Source: JACVRW01 sp963746825
GTDB taxonomy: Bacteria; Actinomycetota; Thermoleophilia; Solirubrobacterales; Thermoleophilaceae
NCBI GenBank assembly: GCA_963746825.1
Contig: CAVVCU010000008.1
Location: 248,001-312,000, forward strand
Reading direction: 5' to 3'
Length of the DNA: 64,000 nucleotides
Notes under the pieces: generated by a model
What the model saw: the letters and a program-made list of their open reading frames with translations, nothing else
Database searches by the model: none
What the model was told of the DNA's origin: nothing
Translations under genes and position numbers: made by a program
Part shown: piece after piece, positions 53,918 through 62,746 of the stretch
How positions within the stretch are numbered: the stretch's first letter is position 1
How the letters are laid out: each line of letters begins with the position of its first letter

Positions 53918-56778
53918 GCCGGCTGCCCGAGCGCGAGGGCGAGCGCATCGACCGCGATCGCGAGCTCACCTTCAGCTTCGACGGCAAGGAGGTGAAGGCG
54001 CTCGAGGGCGACACCATCGGCTCGGCGCTGTACGCATCGGGCCGGCGCACGTTCTCGCGCTCCTTCAAGTACCACCGCCCGCGCGGGCTCATGTGCTGCG
54101 CGGGCCAGTGTCCCAACTGCATGGTGCAGGTGGGCGACGCTCCCGGCGTGCGGGCCTGCACCGAGCCCGTTCGCGAGGGCATGAAGGTCCATCACATGAA
54201 CGCCACGCCGTCGCTCGACTTCGACGTGATGAGCGCCACCGACAAGTTCGCCGGTCCCTTCACCCCGCCCGGCTTCTACTACAAGACGTTCATCCGCCCC
54301 CGGAGGCTGTGGCCGCTCTACGAGAAGGTGCTGCGCCACGCCGCCGGCCTGGGCAAGCTGCGCAAGAGCCAGCCCGAGCGCGAGTGGCGCACCGAGTACC
54401 GCCGCCGCCACGCCGACCTGCTCGTGGTGGGCGGAGGAGCAGCCGGCCTCAACGCCGCCATCGCCGCCGCCGAGCTGGGGGCCGACGTGGTGCTGTGCGA
54501 CGAGGGGGCCGAGCCCGGCGGGCGCCTGCTCGCCGAGGACGGCCACGCGCACGCGCGTGAGCTCACCGCCCGCGCCCAGGAGGCCGGCGTGGAGGTGCTC
54601 TCGAACGCTCCCGCCCTCGGCGCCTTCGACGGCCTCGTGCCCGTCTGGCAGGGCGACACGCTGCACCAGGTGCGCGCTCGGCGCCTGCTCTTCGCCACCG
54701 GCACGATCGAGCAGCCGCTGCTCTTCGCCGGCAACGACCTCCCCGGGGTGATGATCTCCGGCGGCGCGCGCCGCCTGGCCGGGCTCTACGCCGTCAAGCC
54801 CGGCAGCCGCGCCGTGGTGGCCACGGTGTGCGATCGCGGCCTCGAGGCCGCGCTGGCCCTGCTCGATCACGGCGTCGACATCGTCGCCGTGGCCGACCTG
54901 CGCACGAACGGCTCGTCGCCCGCCTTCAAGGCGCTCGAGCGCCGCGGGGTGCGCATCAAGCGGGGAGCCACCGTGCTCGAGGCTCGCGGCCGCGGCCACC
55001 TGAGCCAGGCCGTGGTGGGCGCCCCGGGCGCCGACGGCGGGGCCGAGATCGACTGCGACCTGCTGGTGGTGTCCGGCGGCAGCGCGCCCGCCACCTCCCT
55101 CCTCGCCCAGTCCGGCGCCAAGACGTCGTACAACAGCGAGCGGGGCGTGTTCGCGCTCTCCCACGTTCCCGCCGGCCTGCACGCGGCGGGCGAGGTGTGC
55201 GGCCCGGTGTCGCTTGAGGACGCCGAGCTGTCGGGCCGCGTGTCCGGTGAGGAGGCCGCGCACGCGCTGGGCTTCGGCGACGCCGATTCCTTCGCCCGCG
55301 CTCAGGAGGGCCGCGCGCGGATCGAGAGCACCTGGAAGCGCCCGTCCGAGGTGGCCGTTCCCGCGCCGGTTTCCGGGAAGACCAAGGGCAAGTGCTTCGC
55401 CTGCCTGTGCGAGGACGTCACGGCCAAGGACATCCACCTGAGCGTGGAGGAGGGCTACGACTCGATCGAGCTCTCCAAGCGCTACACCACCACCACCATG
55501 GGGCCCTGCCAGGGCCGGATGTGCCAGCTCACGGCGATCCGCCAGATGGCCCAGGAGACCGGCCAGACCCTCGAGCAGGTGGGCGGCACCACCGCCCGCC
55601 CTCCCTGGCACCCGGTGCCCATGGGCGCGCTCGCCGGGAGGCCCTTCGAGCCCGCCAAGCGCTCCTCGATCCACGGGCGCCAGCGCGAGCAGGGCGCCAA
55701 CGTGCTGTGGGCCGGCGACTGGCGCCGCGCCTACGACTACGGCGACGTGAAGGCCGAGGCGCTCGCGGTGAACCGGGCGGCCGGGATCATCGACGTGTCC
55801 ACCCTGGGCAAGCTGATCGTGCGCGGCTCAGGGGCGGGCGAGCTGCTCGACCGCCTCTACCCCAACCGCTTCTCGAACATGGAGCCCGGCCGCGTCCGCT
55901 ACGGCGTGATGGCCAGCGACGCGGGCCGCATCATGGACGACGGCACGGTGTGCCGGCTCGACGAGGAGTCGTTCTACGTCACCACCACCTCGAGCGGCGC
56001 CGGCGCCGTCTACGACTGGTTCTCGTGGTGGCTGGCCGACTGGCGCCTCGACGTCCACCTCACCGACGTGACCCAGGGCCTCGGCGCGGTCAATCTCGCC
56101 GGCCCGCGCGCACGCGAGATCATGGGCAAGCTCACCGACCTCGACTGCTCGAGCGAGGCTTTCAAGTACCTCGACGCAAAGCGCGCCGAGGTGGCCGGGG
56201 TGCCCTGCCTGATCCTTCGCATCGGCTTCGTGGGCGAGGTGGGCTACGAGATCCACTTCCCCTCGGCTCACGGCGAGCACCTCTGGGACGCGCTCATGGG
56301 CGCGGGGGCCGAGCACGGCCTCAAGCCCTTCGGCCTCGAGCCCCAGCGGCTGCTGCGCCTGCAGAAGATGCACATCATCGTGGGCCAGGACACCGACTCG
56401 GAGTCGCATCCCTTCAGCGCGGCCATGCCCTGGATCGTCAAGCTCGACAAGGAGCAGGACTTCATCGGCCGCTCGGCGCTCGAGCGCTTCTCCGAGGCGC
56501 CGGGCGAGACCGCGCTCGTGGGCCTCGAGCTGCGCAACGGCGACGTTCCCACCGAGGGCGCGGTGGTGCTGCCCGAGAACGACGACGCCCCGCTGGGCCA
56601 GGTGACCAGCGCCCGCTACTCGCACCAGCTCGACAAGGTGATCGCCATGGCCTGGGTGCCCGCCGCGCTGGCCAAGGACGGGGCGCGCATAACCATCTCC
56701 GACGAGGGCAAGCGCCTGGAGGCCGACGTGGTCACCAAGCCCTTCTACGACCCCGACGGCGAGATCCTCCGCTCATGA
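53914..56778 (+). CDS. soxA: Sarcosine oxidase / N-methylglutamate dehydrogenase α subunit
   Basis: 954 aa, normal length. In order: N-terminal ferredoxin-like domain (FSFDGKEVKALEGDTIGSALYASG; cysteines in LMCCAGQCPNCMVQVGDAPG), dinucleotide-binding domain (LLVVGGGAAGLNAAIAAAELGADVVLCDEG) with FATGTIEQPLLFAGNDLPG, a Cys cluster (CFACLCEDVTAKD, MGPCQGRMC), and a C-terminal GcvT-like THF-binding domain from ~residue 590 (YGDVKAEALAVNRAAGIIDVSTLGKLIV, LRIGFVGEVGYEIHFP, EPQRLLRLQKMH). Transfers the oxidised methyl group to tetrahydrofolate. Overlaps both neighbours by 4 bases. Confidence 0.94.
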   Translation: MSRLPEREGERIDRDRELTFSFDGKEVKALEGDTIGSALYASGRRTFSRSFKYHRPRGLMCCAGQCPNCMVQVGDAPGVRACTEPVREGMKVHHMNATPSLDFDVMSATDKFAGPFTPPGFYYKTFIRPRRLWPLYEKVLRHAAGLGKLRKSQPEREWRTEYRRRHADLLVVGGGAAGLNAAIAAAELGADVVLCDEGAEPGGRLLAEDGHAHARELTARAQEAGVEVLSNAPALGAFDGLVPVWQGDTLHQVRARRLLFATGTIEQPLLFAGNDLPGVMISGGARRLAGLYAVKPGSRAVVATVCDRGLEAALALLDHGVDIVAVADLRTNGSSPAFKALERRGVRIKRGATVLEARGRGHLSQAVVGAPGADGGAEIDCDLLVVSGGSAPATSLLAQSGAKTSYNSERGVFALSHVPAGLHAAGEVCGPVSLEDAELSGRVSGEEAAHALGFGDADSFARAQEGRARIESTWKRPSEVAVPAPVSGKTKGKCFACLCEDVTAKDIHLSVEEGYDSIELSKRYTTTTMGPCQGRMCQLTAIRQMAQETGQTLEQVGGTTARPPWHPVPMGALAGRPFEPAKRSSIHGRQREQGANVLWAGDWRRAYDYGDVKAEALAVNRAAGIIDVSTLGKLIVRGSGAGELLDRLYPNRFSNMEPGRVRYGVMASDAGRIMDDGTVCRLDEESFYVTTTSSGAGAVYDWFSWWLADWRLDVHLTDVTQGLGAVNLAGPRAREIMGKLTDLDCSSEAFKYLDAKRAEVAGVPCLILRIGFVGEVGYEIHFPSAHGEHLWDALMGAGAEHGLKPFGLEPQRLLRLQKMHIIVGQDTDSESHPFSAAMPWIVKLDKEQDFIGRSALERFSEAPGETALVGLELRNGDVPTEGAVVLPENDDAPLGQVTSARYSHQLDKVIAMAWVPAALAKDGARITISDEGKRLEADVVTKPFYDPDGEILRS

Positions 56779-57455
56779 GCCTCGAGTTCCTCTCGCCCTC
56801 CGCGGGCGCGCTCGCGCGCAGCCCCATGGAGCGCCAGGCCGTGGCCGCCGGCGCCGAGTTCGAGGAGCGCGGGGGCTGGAACGTGGCTGTGCGCTTCGAC
56901 GGCGAGGAGGCCGAGCGGGAGCGCTGCCAGACCAGCGTGGGCTTCGCCGACCTCTCCCATCTGGGCAAGCTCGAGGTGCAGGCGGCCGACACGAGCGCGG
57001 TCACCGGCGAGTCGCTCGAGCTCGGCCAGGTCAGCCCCTTCGACGGCGGCTGGTGGTGCCCGTTCACACCCGAGCGTGCGCTTGCCATCGGCGAGCTCGG
57101 CGGCGTGCGCAATCGCATCAACGGCGGGGGCGACGGCCTCGTGAGCGTGATCGACGTGACCACGGCCTTCGGGCTGCTGGCCATCGAGGGCCCGCTCGCG
57201 CGCGAGGTATTCGCCCGGTTCACCGCGCTCGACCTGCGCGACGCCGTGACCCCGGTCGGCGCGTTTCGGCCCGGCTCGGTGGCCCGCACGCCGGGAGCGG
57301 TCCTGCGCGAGACCGAGGACCGCTGGCTCATGCTGTTCGGCTCGGCGCTCGGTCAGTACGTGTGGACCGTGGTCGCCGACGCCGCCGGCAACTTGGGCGG
57401 CGGGCCCGTGGGCGTGGACTCACTCCGAAGGGCAGAGGTGACCGGGCGTGCGTGA
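56775..57455 (+). CDS. soxG: Sarcosine oxidase / N-methylglutamate dehydrogenase γ subunit
   Basis: 226 aa. Folate-binding YgfZ/GcvT-like small subunit; segments VGFADLSHLGKLEVQ, ALAIGELGGVRN, VIDVTTAFGLLAIEGPLAREVF and VLRETEDRWLMLFGSALGQYVW fit SoxG. The N-terminus is a little extended. It overlaps soxA by 4 and soxB by 8 bases. Equivalent to MgdD in the N-methylglutamate pathway. Confidence 0.88.
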   Translation: MSLEFLSPSAGALARSPMERQAVAAGAEFEERGGWNVAVRFDGEEAERERCQTSVGFADLSHLGKLEVQAADTSAVTGESLELGQVSPFDGGWWCPFTPERALAIGELGGVRNRINGGGDGLVSVIDVTTAFGLLAIEGPLAREVFARFTALDLRDAVTPVGAFRPGSVARTPGAVLRETEDRWLMLFGSALGQYVWTVVADAAGNLGGGPVGVDSLRRAEVTGRA

Positions 57456-58665
57456 GATCTTCCGCCCCAAGCGCATGTGGCGAAAGCGCGGCGAGCTCAA
57501 GGACTCCTACGACGTCGTGATCATCGGCGGCGGCTCCCACGGGCTGGCCACCGCCTACTACCTGGCGCGCGACCACGGCATCAAGGACGTGGCCATCCTC
57601 GAGAAGAACTACATCGGCTCGGGGGCCGCCGGGCGCAACACCACGATCCTGCGCTCCAACTACAAGACCGTGGAGGGCGCCAAGTTCTACGACGCCTCGC
57701 TCAAGCTCTACGAGGGCCTCGGCGCCGAGCTGAACTTCAACCTGCTCTTCTCGCAGAACGGCCACCTCACCCTGGCCCACACCGACCGCGCGATGTTCGT
57801 GATGGCCAACCGCGCGGAGGTCAACCGCCTCAACGGCATCGACTCGCGGCTGATCTACCCCGACGAGATCAAGAAGCTGGCGCCGGCGATGCAGGTGGAC
57901 AACCCGGACGCCGTCCACCCGATCATGGGCGCGCTCTACCACCCGCCGGGCGGCGTGATCCGCCACGACGCCGTGGTGTGGGGCCTGGCGCGCGGCGCGG
58001 ACCGCGGCGGCGCCGAGATCCATCCCTACACCGAGGTCACCGGCATCGAGCGCACCAACGGCCGCGTTGACGCGGTCAACACCAACCGGGGCCGCATCAA
58101 GGCGGGCACGGTGCTCAACTGCACCGCGGGCTGGAGCTCGCTGATCTCCGACATGGCCGGCGTGAAGATGCCGATCACCACCCACATCCTCCAGGCCTGC
58201 GTGACCGAGGCGATGAAGCCGCTGCTCGACGTGGTGATCGTGTCCTCGCAGATGCACGTCTACGTGTCCCAGACCGACCGCGGCGAGTTCCTCATGGGCG
58301 CGGAGATCGAGCCCTGGACCACCTACCGCCAGCAGGGAACGCTCAATTTCATGCAGGAGGTCTCGCGCCACACCCTCGAGCTGTTCCCCCAGCTCGAGCA
58401 CGCGCGCATCCTGCGCTCCTGGGCCGGCCTGTGCGACCTCAGCCCCGACTACAGCCCGATCCTGGGCCAGACCGAGGTCGAGAACTTCCACGTGAGCTCG
58501 GGCTGGGGCACCTACGGCTTCAAGGCCGCGCCGATCGTGGGCAAGACGCTGGCCGAGCTCACGGCCACGCGCAAGCAGCCCGAGCTGATCCAGCCCTTCG
58601 CGCTGGAGCGGTTCTACGAGGACAAGCTGGTGTCGGAACTCGCCGCGGCCGCGGTGAGCCATTAA
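57448..58665 (+). CDS. soxB: Sarcosine oxidase / N-methylglutamate dehydrogenase β subunit
   Basis: 405 aa FAD-dependent amine oxidase of the DAO fold. N-terminal FAD motif VVIIGGGSHGLATAYYLARDHG, SGAAGRNTTILRSNY, and a His in GGVIRHDAVVWG at residue 173, the position that carries covalent FMN in characterised SoxB (from memory). C-terminal WAGLCDLSPDYSPILG and SGWGTYGFKAAPIVG. Oxidises the N-methyl amine. Equivalent to MgdA. Placed last of the four subunits here. Confidence 0.94.
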   Translation: MREIFRPKRMWRKRGELKDSYDVVIIGGGSHGLATAYYLARDHGIKDVAILEKNYIGSGAAGRNTTILRSNYKTVEGAKFYDASLKLYEGLGAELNFNLLFSQNGHLTLAHTDRAMFVMANRAEVNRLNGIDSRLIYPDEIKKLAPAMQVDNPDAVHPIMGALYHPPGGVIRHDAVVWGLARGADRGGAEIHPYTEVTGIERTNGRVDAVNTNRGRIKAGTVLNCTAGWSSLISDMAGVKMPITTHILQACVTEAMKPLLDVVIVSSQMHVYVSQTDRGEFLMGAEIEPWTTYRQQGTLNFMQEVSRHTLELFPQLEHARILRSWAGLCDLSPDYSPILGQTEVENFHVSSGWGTYGFKAAPIVGKTLAELTATRKQPELIQPFALERFYEDKLVSELAAAAVSH

Positions 58666-58689
58666 TTCGCACGACCGAGGAGAGAGCCC

Positions 58690-60369
58690 GTGAAGAGCAG
58701 CCTGGAGATCGCGCAGGAAGCGGAGCTCCTCCCGATCGAGGACATCGCCGAGCGGATGGGCCTCACGCCCGACGAGTTCGAGCCCTACGGCCGCTACAAG
58801 GCCAAGATCGACCTGAGTGTCGTCGACCGCATGAAGGACGCGCCCGACGCCAAGATCGTGTGCGTGGCCGGCGTCACGCCGACCAAGGCGGGTGAGGGTA
58901 AGACGACCACGGCGGTGTCCCTGACCCAGGGCCTCGGCTTGATCGGCAAGGACCCGGTGCTGTGCCTGCGCGAGCCCTCGCTCGGCCCGGTGTTCGGCAT
59001 CAAGGGCGGCGCCGCGGGCGGCGGCATGACCCAGGTGGTGCCGATGGAGGACCTGAACCTCCACTTCACCGGCGACATCCACGCCGTGGGCGCGGCCAAC
59101 AACCTGCTCGCCGCGCTGCTCGACGCCTCCATCCTGCACGGCAATCCGCACAAGATCGACGCTCTGCGCGTGGGCTGGAAGCGCGCCCTCGACATGAACG
59201 ACCGCGCCCTGCGCGCGATCACGCTCGGCCAGGGCGGGCGGGCCAACGGCTACCCGCGCGAGTCGGGCTTCGACATCACCGCCGCCTCGGAGGTGATGGC
59301 CATCCTGGCCGTGTCGCGCGACCTCCAGGACCTGCGCAAGCGCCTCGGCGCCATCACCGTCGCCCACTCCTTCGACGGCGGCAAGCCCGTGACCGCGGAG
59401 GACCTGGGGGCGGCCGGTGCCATGGCCGTGCTGCTGAAGGACGCGCTGAAGCCCAACCTGATCCAGACCCTCGAGGGCCAGCCCTGCCTGATGCACGCGG
59501 GCCCGTTCGCCAACATCGCGCACGGCAACTCCTCGCTGGTGGCCGACCTGATCGGCCAGAAGCTCGGCGACTACGTGATCACCGAGTCGGGCTTCGGCTC
59601 GGACATGGGCATGGAGAAGTTCTTCGACATCGTCTGCCGCAAGGGCGGCATCCGGCCCAGCGCGGTGGTGCTCGTGGCCACGGTGCGCGCGCTCAAGCAC
59701 CACGGCGGCCTCGAGGACGACCCGCGCTCGGGAACGGACGAGGGTCTCAAGGCGGTCGAGGAGGGCGCGGCCAACCTGCGCCGCCACCTCGGAATCGTCA
59801 AGACGTTCGGCCTGCCCTGCGTGGTGGCGGTCAACCGCCGGCCGGGGGACACCGACGAGGAGGTGGCCCTCGTGCAGCGTCTCGCGCTGGAGGCGGGGGC
59901 GCACGGCGCCGAGATCAACGACGGCTTCGCCCATGGCGGCGAGGGCGCCGCGGCGCTGGGCGAGGCCGTGGTGAAGGCCTGCGACAGCCCGAACGAGTTC
60001 GAGCTGCTGTACTCCGACGACGACTCGATCGAGACCAAGGTCGAGAAGGTGGCCAAGAAGGTCTACGGCGCGAAGGAAGTGGTGTTCTACCTGGACGCTC
60101 AGCGCAAGATCCGGCAGTTCAACGAGGACGGCCTCGACAAGCTGCCGGTGTGCATGGCCAAGACGCACCTCTCGCTGTCGTCGGACCCGACGCTGCTCAA
60201 CGCGCCCGAGGACTTCGTGCTGCCGGTGCGCGACATCCGGGCCTACACCGGCGCCGGCTGGCTGGTGCCGCTGGCCGGGGACATCCAGCAGATGCCCGGC
60301 CTGGGCAAGACGCCCGCCGCGTTCAACGTGGACATCGACGCCGACGGGCGGACGGTCGGCCTGTTCTAG
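58690..60369 (+). CDS. fhs: Formate-tetrahydrofolate ligase
   Basis: 559 aa. Signature regions: VTPTKAGEGKTTTAVSLTQGL (ATP loop) and REPSLGPVFGIKGGAAGGGMTQVVPMEDLNLHFTGD, split here for length; both are diagnostic. GTG 58690 preceded by GGAGAG. In this operon the enzyme probably converts formyl-THF, formed from oxidised methyl groups, to formate with ATP gain, or charges formate when needed. No folD is visible inside the window. Confidence 0.96.
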   Translation: MKSSLEIAQEAELLPIEDIAERMGLTPDEFEPYGRYKAKIDLSVVDRMKDAPDAKIVCVAGVTPTKAGEGKTTTAVSLTQGLGLIGKDPVLCLREPSLGPVFGIKGGAAGGGMTQVVPMEDLNLHFTGDIHAVGAANNLLAALLDASILHGNPHKIDALRVGWKRALDMNDRALRAITLGQGGRANGYPRESGFDITAASEVMAILAVSRDLQDLRKRLGAITVAHSFDGGKPVTAEDLGAAGAMAVLLKDALKPNLIQTLEGQPCLMHAGPFANIAHGNSSLVADLIGQKLGDYVITESGFGSDMGMEKFFDIVCRKGGIRPSAVVLVATVRALKHHGGLEDDPRSGTDEGLKAVEEGAANLRRHLGIVKTFGLPCVVAVNRRPGDTDEEVALVQRLALEAGAHGAEINDGFAHGGEGAAALGEAVVKACDSPNEFELLYSDDDSIETKVEKVAKKVYGAKEVVFYLDAQRKIRQFNEDGLDKLPVCMAKTHLSLSSDPTLLNAPEDFVLPVRDIRAYTGAGWLVPLAGDIQQMPGLGKTPAAFNVDIDADGRTVGLF

Positions 60370-61214
60370 TGGCTGACCCAGGCGCTCCCGAGGCGAAGCC
60401 CTCGCTGGTCGACATCGCCGAGGATGCGCTGCGGACCTGGCTGGCCACGGGACGCCACCGCTCGGGTGAGCGGCTGCCCCCCGAGCAGGAGCTGTCGGTG
60501 CAGCTGGGGATCTCGCGGGGCACGCTGCGCACCGCGCTGCGCCGCCTGGAGGAGAGCGGCGAGATCGTCCGCCGCCAGGGCAGCGGCACCTACGTCGGCC
60601 GCACCACCGCCACCAGCCTCGACGAGGGGCTCGAGCGGCTCGTGTCCTACAGCGAGCTGGCCCGCCGGCGCGGCGTGAAGCTGGAGCTCGGCGCGGTCGA
60701 GATCGAGCAGAAGCGGATCGGGCCGGAGCCCGCCGAGCTCTTCGGCCTGCCCGCCGACACGGCCGCCACCACCGTCACGCGAACGCTCCTCATGGACGGG
60801 CGCCCGGGCGCCTGGATGCGCGACATCGTGCACCCCGAGGTGGCCATGCCGTCCGATGCCAAGCTCCGCCAGGCGCTCGAGAACGGGGACATGGTGCTCG
60901 ACGTGATCCGCAGCCAGGGCGTGCCCGTGGCCTACACCCGCGCGCACATCTCGGCGCGCGTGCTGACCCGGCGCGACCGGGTGGGCCGGGCCCTCGCGGT
61001 GAGCGAGACCGTGGCCGCGCTGGAGATCGATCACGTCACCTGCACCGCGGAGGGGGCGGCGGTCGAGCACTCGGTCGACATCTTCCTCCCGCGGAGCCTC
61101 GATCTGCACGTGATGCGCTGGATCGAGGAGCTCCCGCCGGTGCCCTCGATCACCCGCGATTCGGCCGTCGCCGGCACGCTGAGCGTCCTTATACAAATTT
61201 GCGCAAAGCGGTGA
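60369..61214 (+). CDS. GntR-family regulator, HutC subfamily
   Basis: 281 aa from GTG 60369, overlapping the fhs stop by one base. Winged helix at residues ~12-80 (SLVDIAEDALRTWLATGRHRSGERLPPEQELSVQLGISRGTLRTALRRLEESGEIVRRQGSGTYVG, given here only by position and ends), then a UTRA effector domain (~90-255; TVTRTLLMDGRPGAWM, ISARVLTRRDRVGRALAVSE). Last gene of the sox operon. Likely binds the ACAAATTTG boxes at 53559 and 61193; the effector could be methylamine, N-methylglutamate or a related amine. Confidence 0.93.
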   Translation: MADPGAPEAKPSLVDIAEDALRTWLATGRHRSGERLPPEQELSVQLGISRGTLRTALRRLEESGEIVRRQGSGTYVGRTTATSLDEGLERLVSYSELARRRGVKLELGAVEIEQKRIGPEPAELFGLPADTAATTVTRTLLMDGRPGAWMRDIVHPEVAMPSDAKLRQALENGDMVLDVIRSQGVPVAYTRAHISARVLTRRDRVGRALAVSETVAALEIDHVTCTAEGAAVEHSVDIFLPRSLDLHVMRWIEELPPVPSITRDSAVAGTLSVLIQICAKR

Positions 61215-61220
61215 TATAGT
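61189..61220 (+). promoter_or_regulatory. Predicted GntR operator and promoter before the second ligase gene
   Basis: ACAAATTTGC (61193-61202) repeats the box at 53559, and overlaps a second perfect palindrome TTTGCGCAAA (61198-61207). TATAGT (61215-61220) is a strong -10; the operator covers the -35 position. It lies in the last codons of gntR. The ligase ATG at 61274 has a good ribosome site (CGGAGGA). Confidence 0.65.
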
Positions 61221-61273
61221 CGCCGCGCCGGGCGGCCCGCCCCGGCGGCCCCAATCCACTCGGAGGACTGCGA

Positions 61274-62746
61274 ATGAGTGATGGCAGCGCGACGGCCCAG
61301 GAGGCGGCGTCGAACGGCTTCGGCGGCACGGTCGACACCGTCCTGAAGACGGCGCGCTCGGAAGCGCCGCCCGCCACCCTCGAGGAGGCGCGCACCCAGC
61401 CGGGCCGGCGCGAGCGCATCGAGGAGATCACCCGTCGCATTCAGGCCGACGGCATCAAGTACGTCTTCTTCCAGCAGGTCTCGATCACCGGACGGGTGAT
61501 GGGCAAGGGCGTGGTCGCGGACTTCTTCCCCCAGGTCGCCGAGAAGGGTTACCAGCTCGTCTACGGCGCCACCGCCAACCTGTTCACCGACCGCGCCGGC
61601 GACTACATCGGCTTCGGCCCCGAGGAGTCCGAGCTGGCGGCGGTAGCCGACCTCGACACCTTCGCCGTCCTGCCCTGGGATTCGCGCGTGGCCCGCGTGT
61701 ACTGCGACTGCTACGACACCGAGACGGGCGAGCTGCTCGACGCCGACCCTCGCCAGAACCTCAAGCGCGTGGTGGCGGAGTTCGAGAAGGAGCTCGGCTA
61801 CAGCTTCCTGATCGGCATCGAGCCCGAGATGATGTGGCTCAAGAAGCCCGAGAGCGGGGCCCTTCCCGAGGGTGTGACCAAGCCCTACTGCTACCACATC
61901 CATCAGTTCGAGGAGCTCCGTCCGGTGCTGCTCGACGTGATCGACTACGGCCAGAAGCTGGGCCTCGACATGAGCTACGGCGACCACGAGGACGCCCCGG
62001 GCCAGCTCGAGCTGAACTTCCGCTTCGACCGTCCGGTGAAGACGGCCGACAACATCACCACCTACCGCCAGATCTGCGCGGCGGTGGGGCGCAAGCACGG
62101 CCTGCTGCCCACGTTCATGCCCAAGCCGTTCACCGGCGTGTCGGCCAACGGCCACCACCACCACTTCACTCTCATGGACGAGAACGGCAACAACGTCTTC
62201 CACGACACCGACGGTCCCGCCGAGCTGTCGGACGTCGCGCGCCACTTCCTCGGCGGGATGCTCGACCACTTCGGCGCGCTCATGTGCGTCGGCAACCCGA
62301 CGGTCAACTCCTACTGCCGCATGTGGGACGCGGGCTTCTGGGCGCCGGTCTACAAGAACTGGGGCTGGCAGAACCGCACCTGCACGGTGCGCGTGGCCTC
62401 GGGCGGGCGCTTCGAGTACCGCGGCGTCGACTCCTCCTGCAACCCCTACCTCACGGTGGCCTCGCTGCTGGTGGCCGGCCTCGACGGCATCCGCAACCAG
62501 AGCGATCCGGGCGATCCCCAGAGCGGCAACACCTACGACCTGCTCCAGGCGGGCACCGAGATCGAGCGCGTCCCCGACAGCCTCGGCGCGGCCCTGGTGG
62601 CGCTCGAGGCCGACGAGGTGGTGCGCAGCGCGATGCCCGGCCGCCTCTACGACGTCTTTCGCCACTACAAGAACGACGAGTGGGAGCGCTACCTGGCGGC
62701 CGTGACCGACTGGGAGCGCGACGAGTACCTGGAGGTTCTTCCCTGA
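61274..62746 (+). CDS. Glutamine-synthetase-family ligase (GlnT/GmaS-like), copy 2
   Basis: 490 aa, intact. A ~55-residue N-terminal extension precedes the GS fold. Catalytic motifs: FLIGIEPEMMWL, YGDHEDAPGQLELNF, FMPKPFTGVSANGHHHHFTLMD, NRTCTVRVASGGRFEYRGVDSSCNPYL. Diverged from copy 1, with the His-rich NGHHHHF loop instead of NGCHFHM, suggesting a different amine substrate. It is followed without gap by a second mgsA-like and a second mgsB-like gene, so a second ligase/synthase set exists. Confidence 0.9.
   Translation: MSDGSATAQEAASNGFGGTVDTVLKTARSEAPPATLEEARTQPGRRERIEEITRRIQADGIKYVFFQQVSITGRVMGKGVVADFFPQVAEKGYQLVYGATANLFTDRAGDYIGFGPEESELAAVADLDTFAVLPWDSRVARVYCDCYDTETGELLDADPRQNLKRVVAEFEKELGYSFLIGIEPEMMWLKKPESGALPEGVTKPYCYHIHQFEELRPVLLDVIDYGQKLGLDMSYGDHEDAPGQLELNFRFDRPVKTADNITTYRQICAAVGRKHGLLPTFMPKPFTGVSANGHHHHFTLMDENGNNVFHDTDGPAELSDVARHFLGGMLDHFGALMCVGNPTVNSYCRMWDAGFWAPVYKNWGWQNRTCTVRVASGGRFEYRGVDSSCNPYLTVASLLVAGLDGIRNQSDPGDPQSGNTYDLLQAGTEIERVPDSLGAALVALEADEVVRSAMPGRLYDVFRHYKNDEWERYLAAVTDWERDEYLEVLP

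Noticed and set aside
57328..60168. A 946-codon open frame on the minus strand opposite soxB and fhs, and many similar long antisense frames (for example 6055-8130 and 8801-10660).
   Set aside because: They mirror well-conserved genes on the other strand; long open antisense frames are expected in such GC-rich coding DNA and show only low-complexity Arg/His/Gly composition.
61274..62746. Housekeeping glutamine synthetase GlnA.
   Set aside because: The motifs differ from GlnA around the catalytic loops and C-terminus (no adenylylation-type tail), and the gene is embedded in the mgs/sox cluster.
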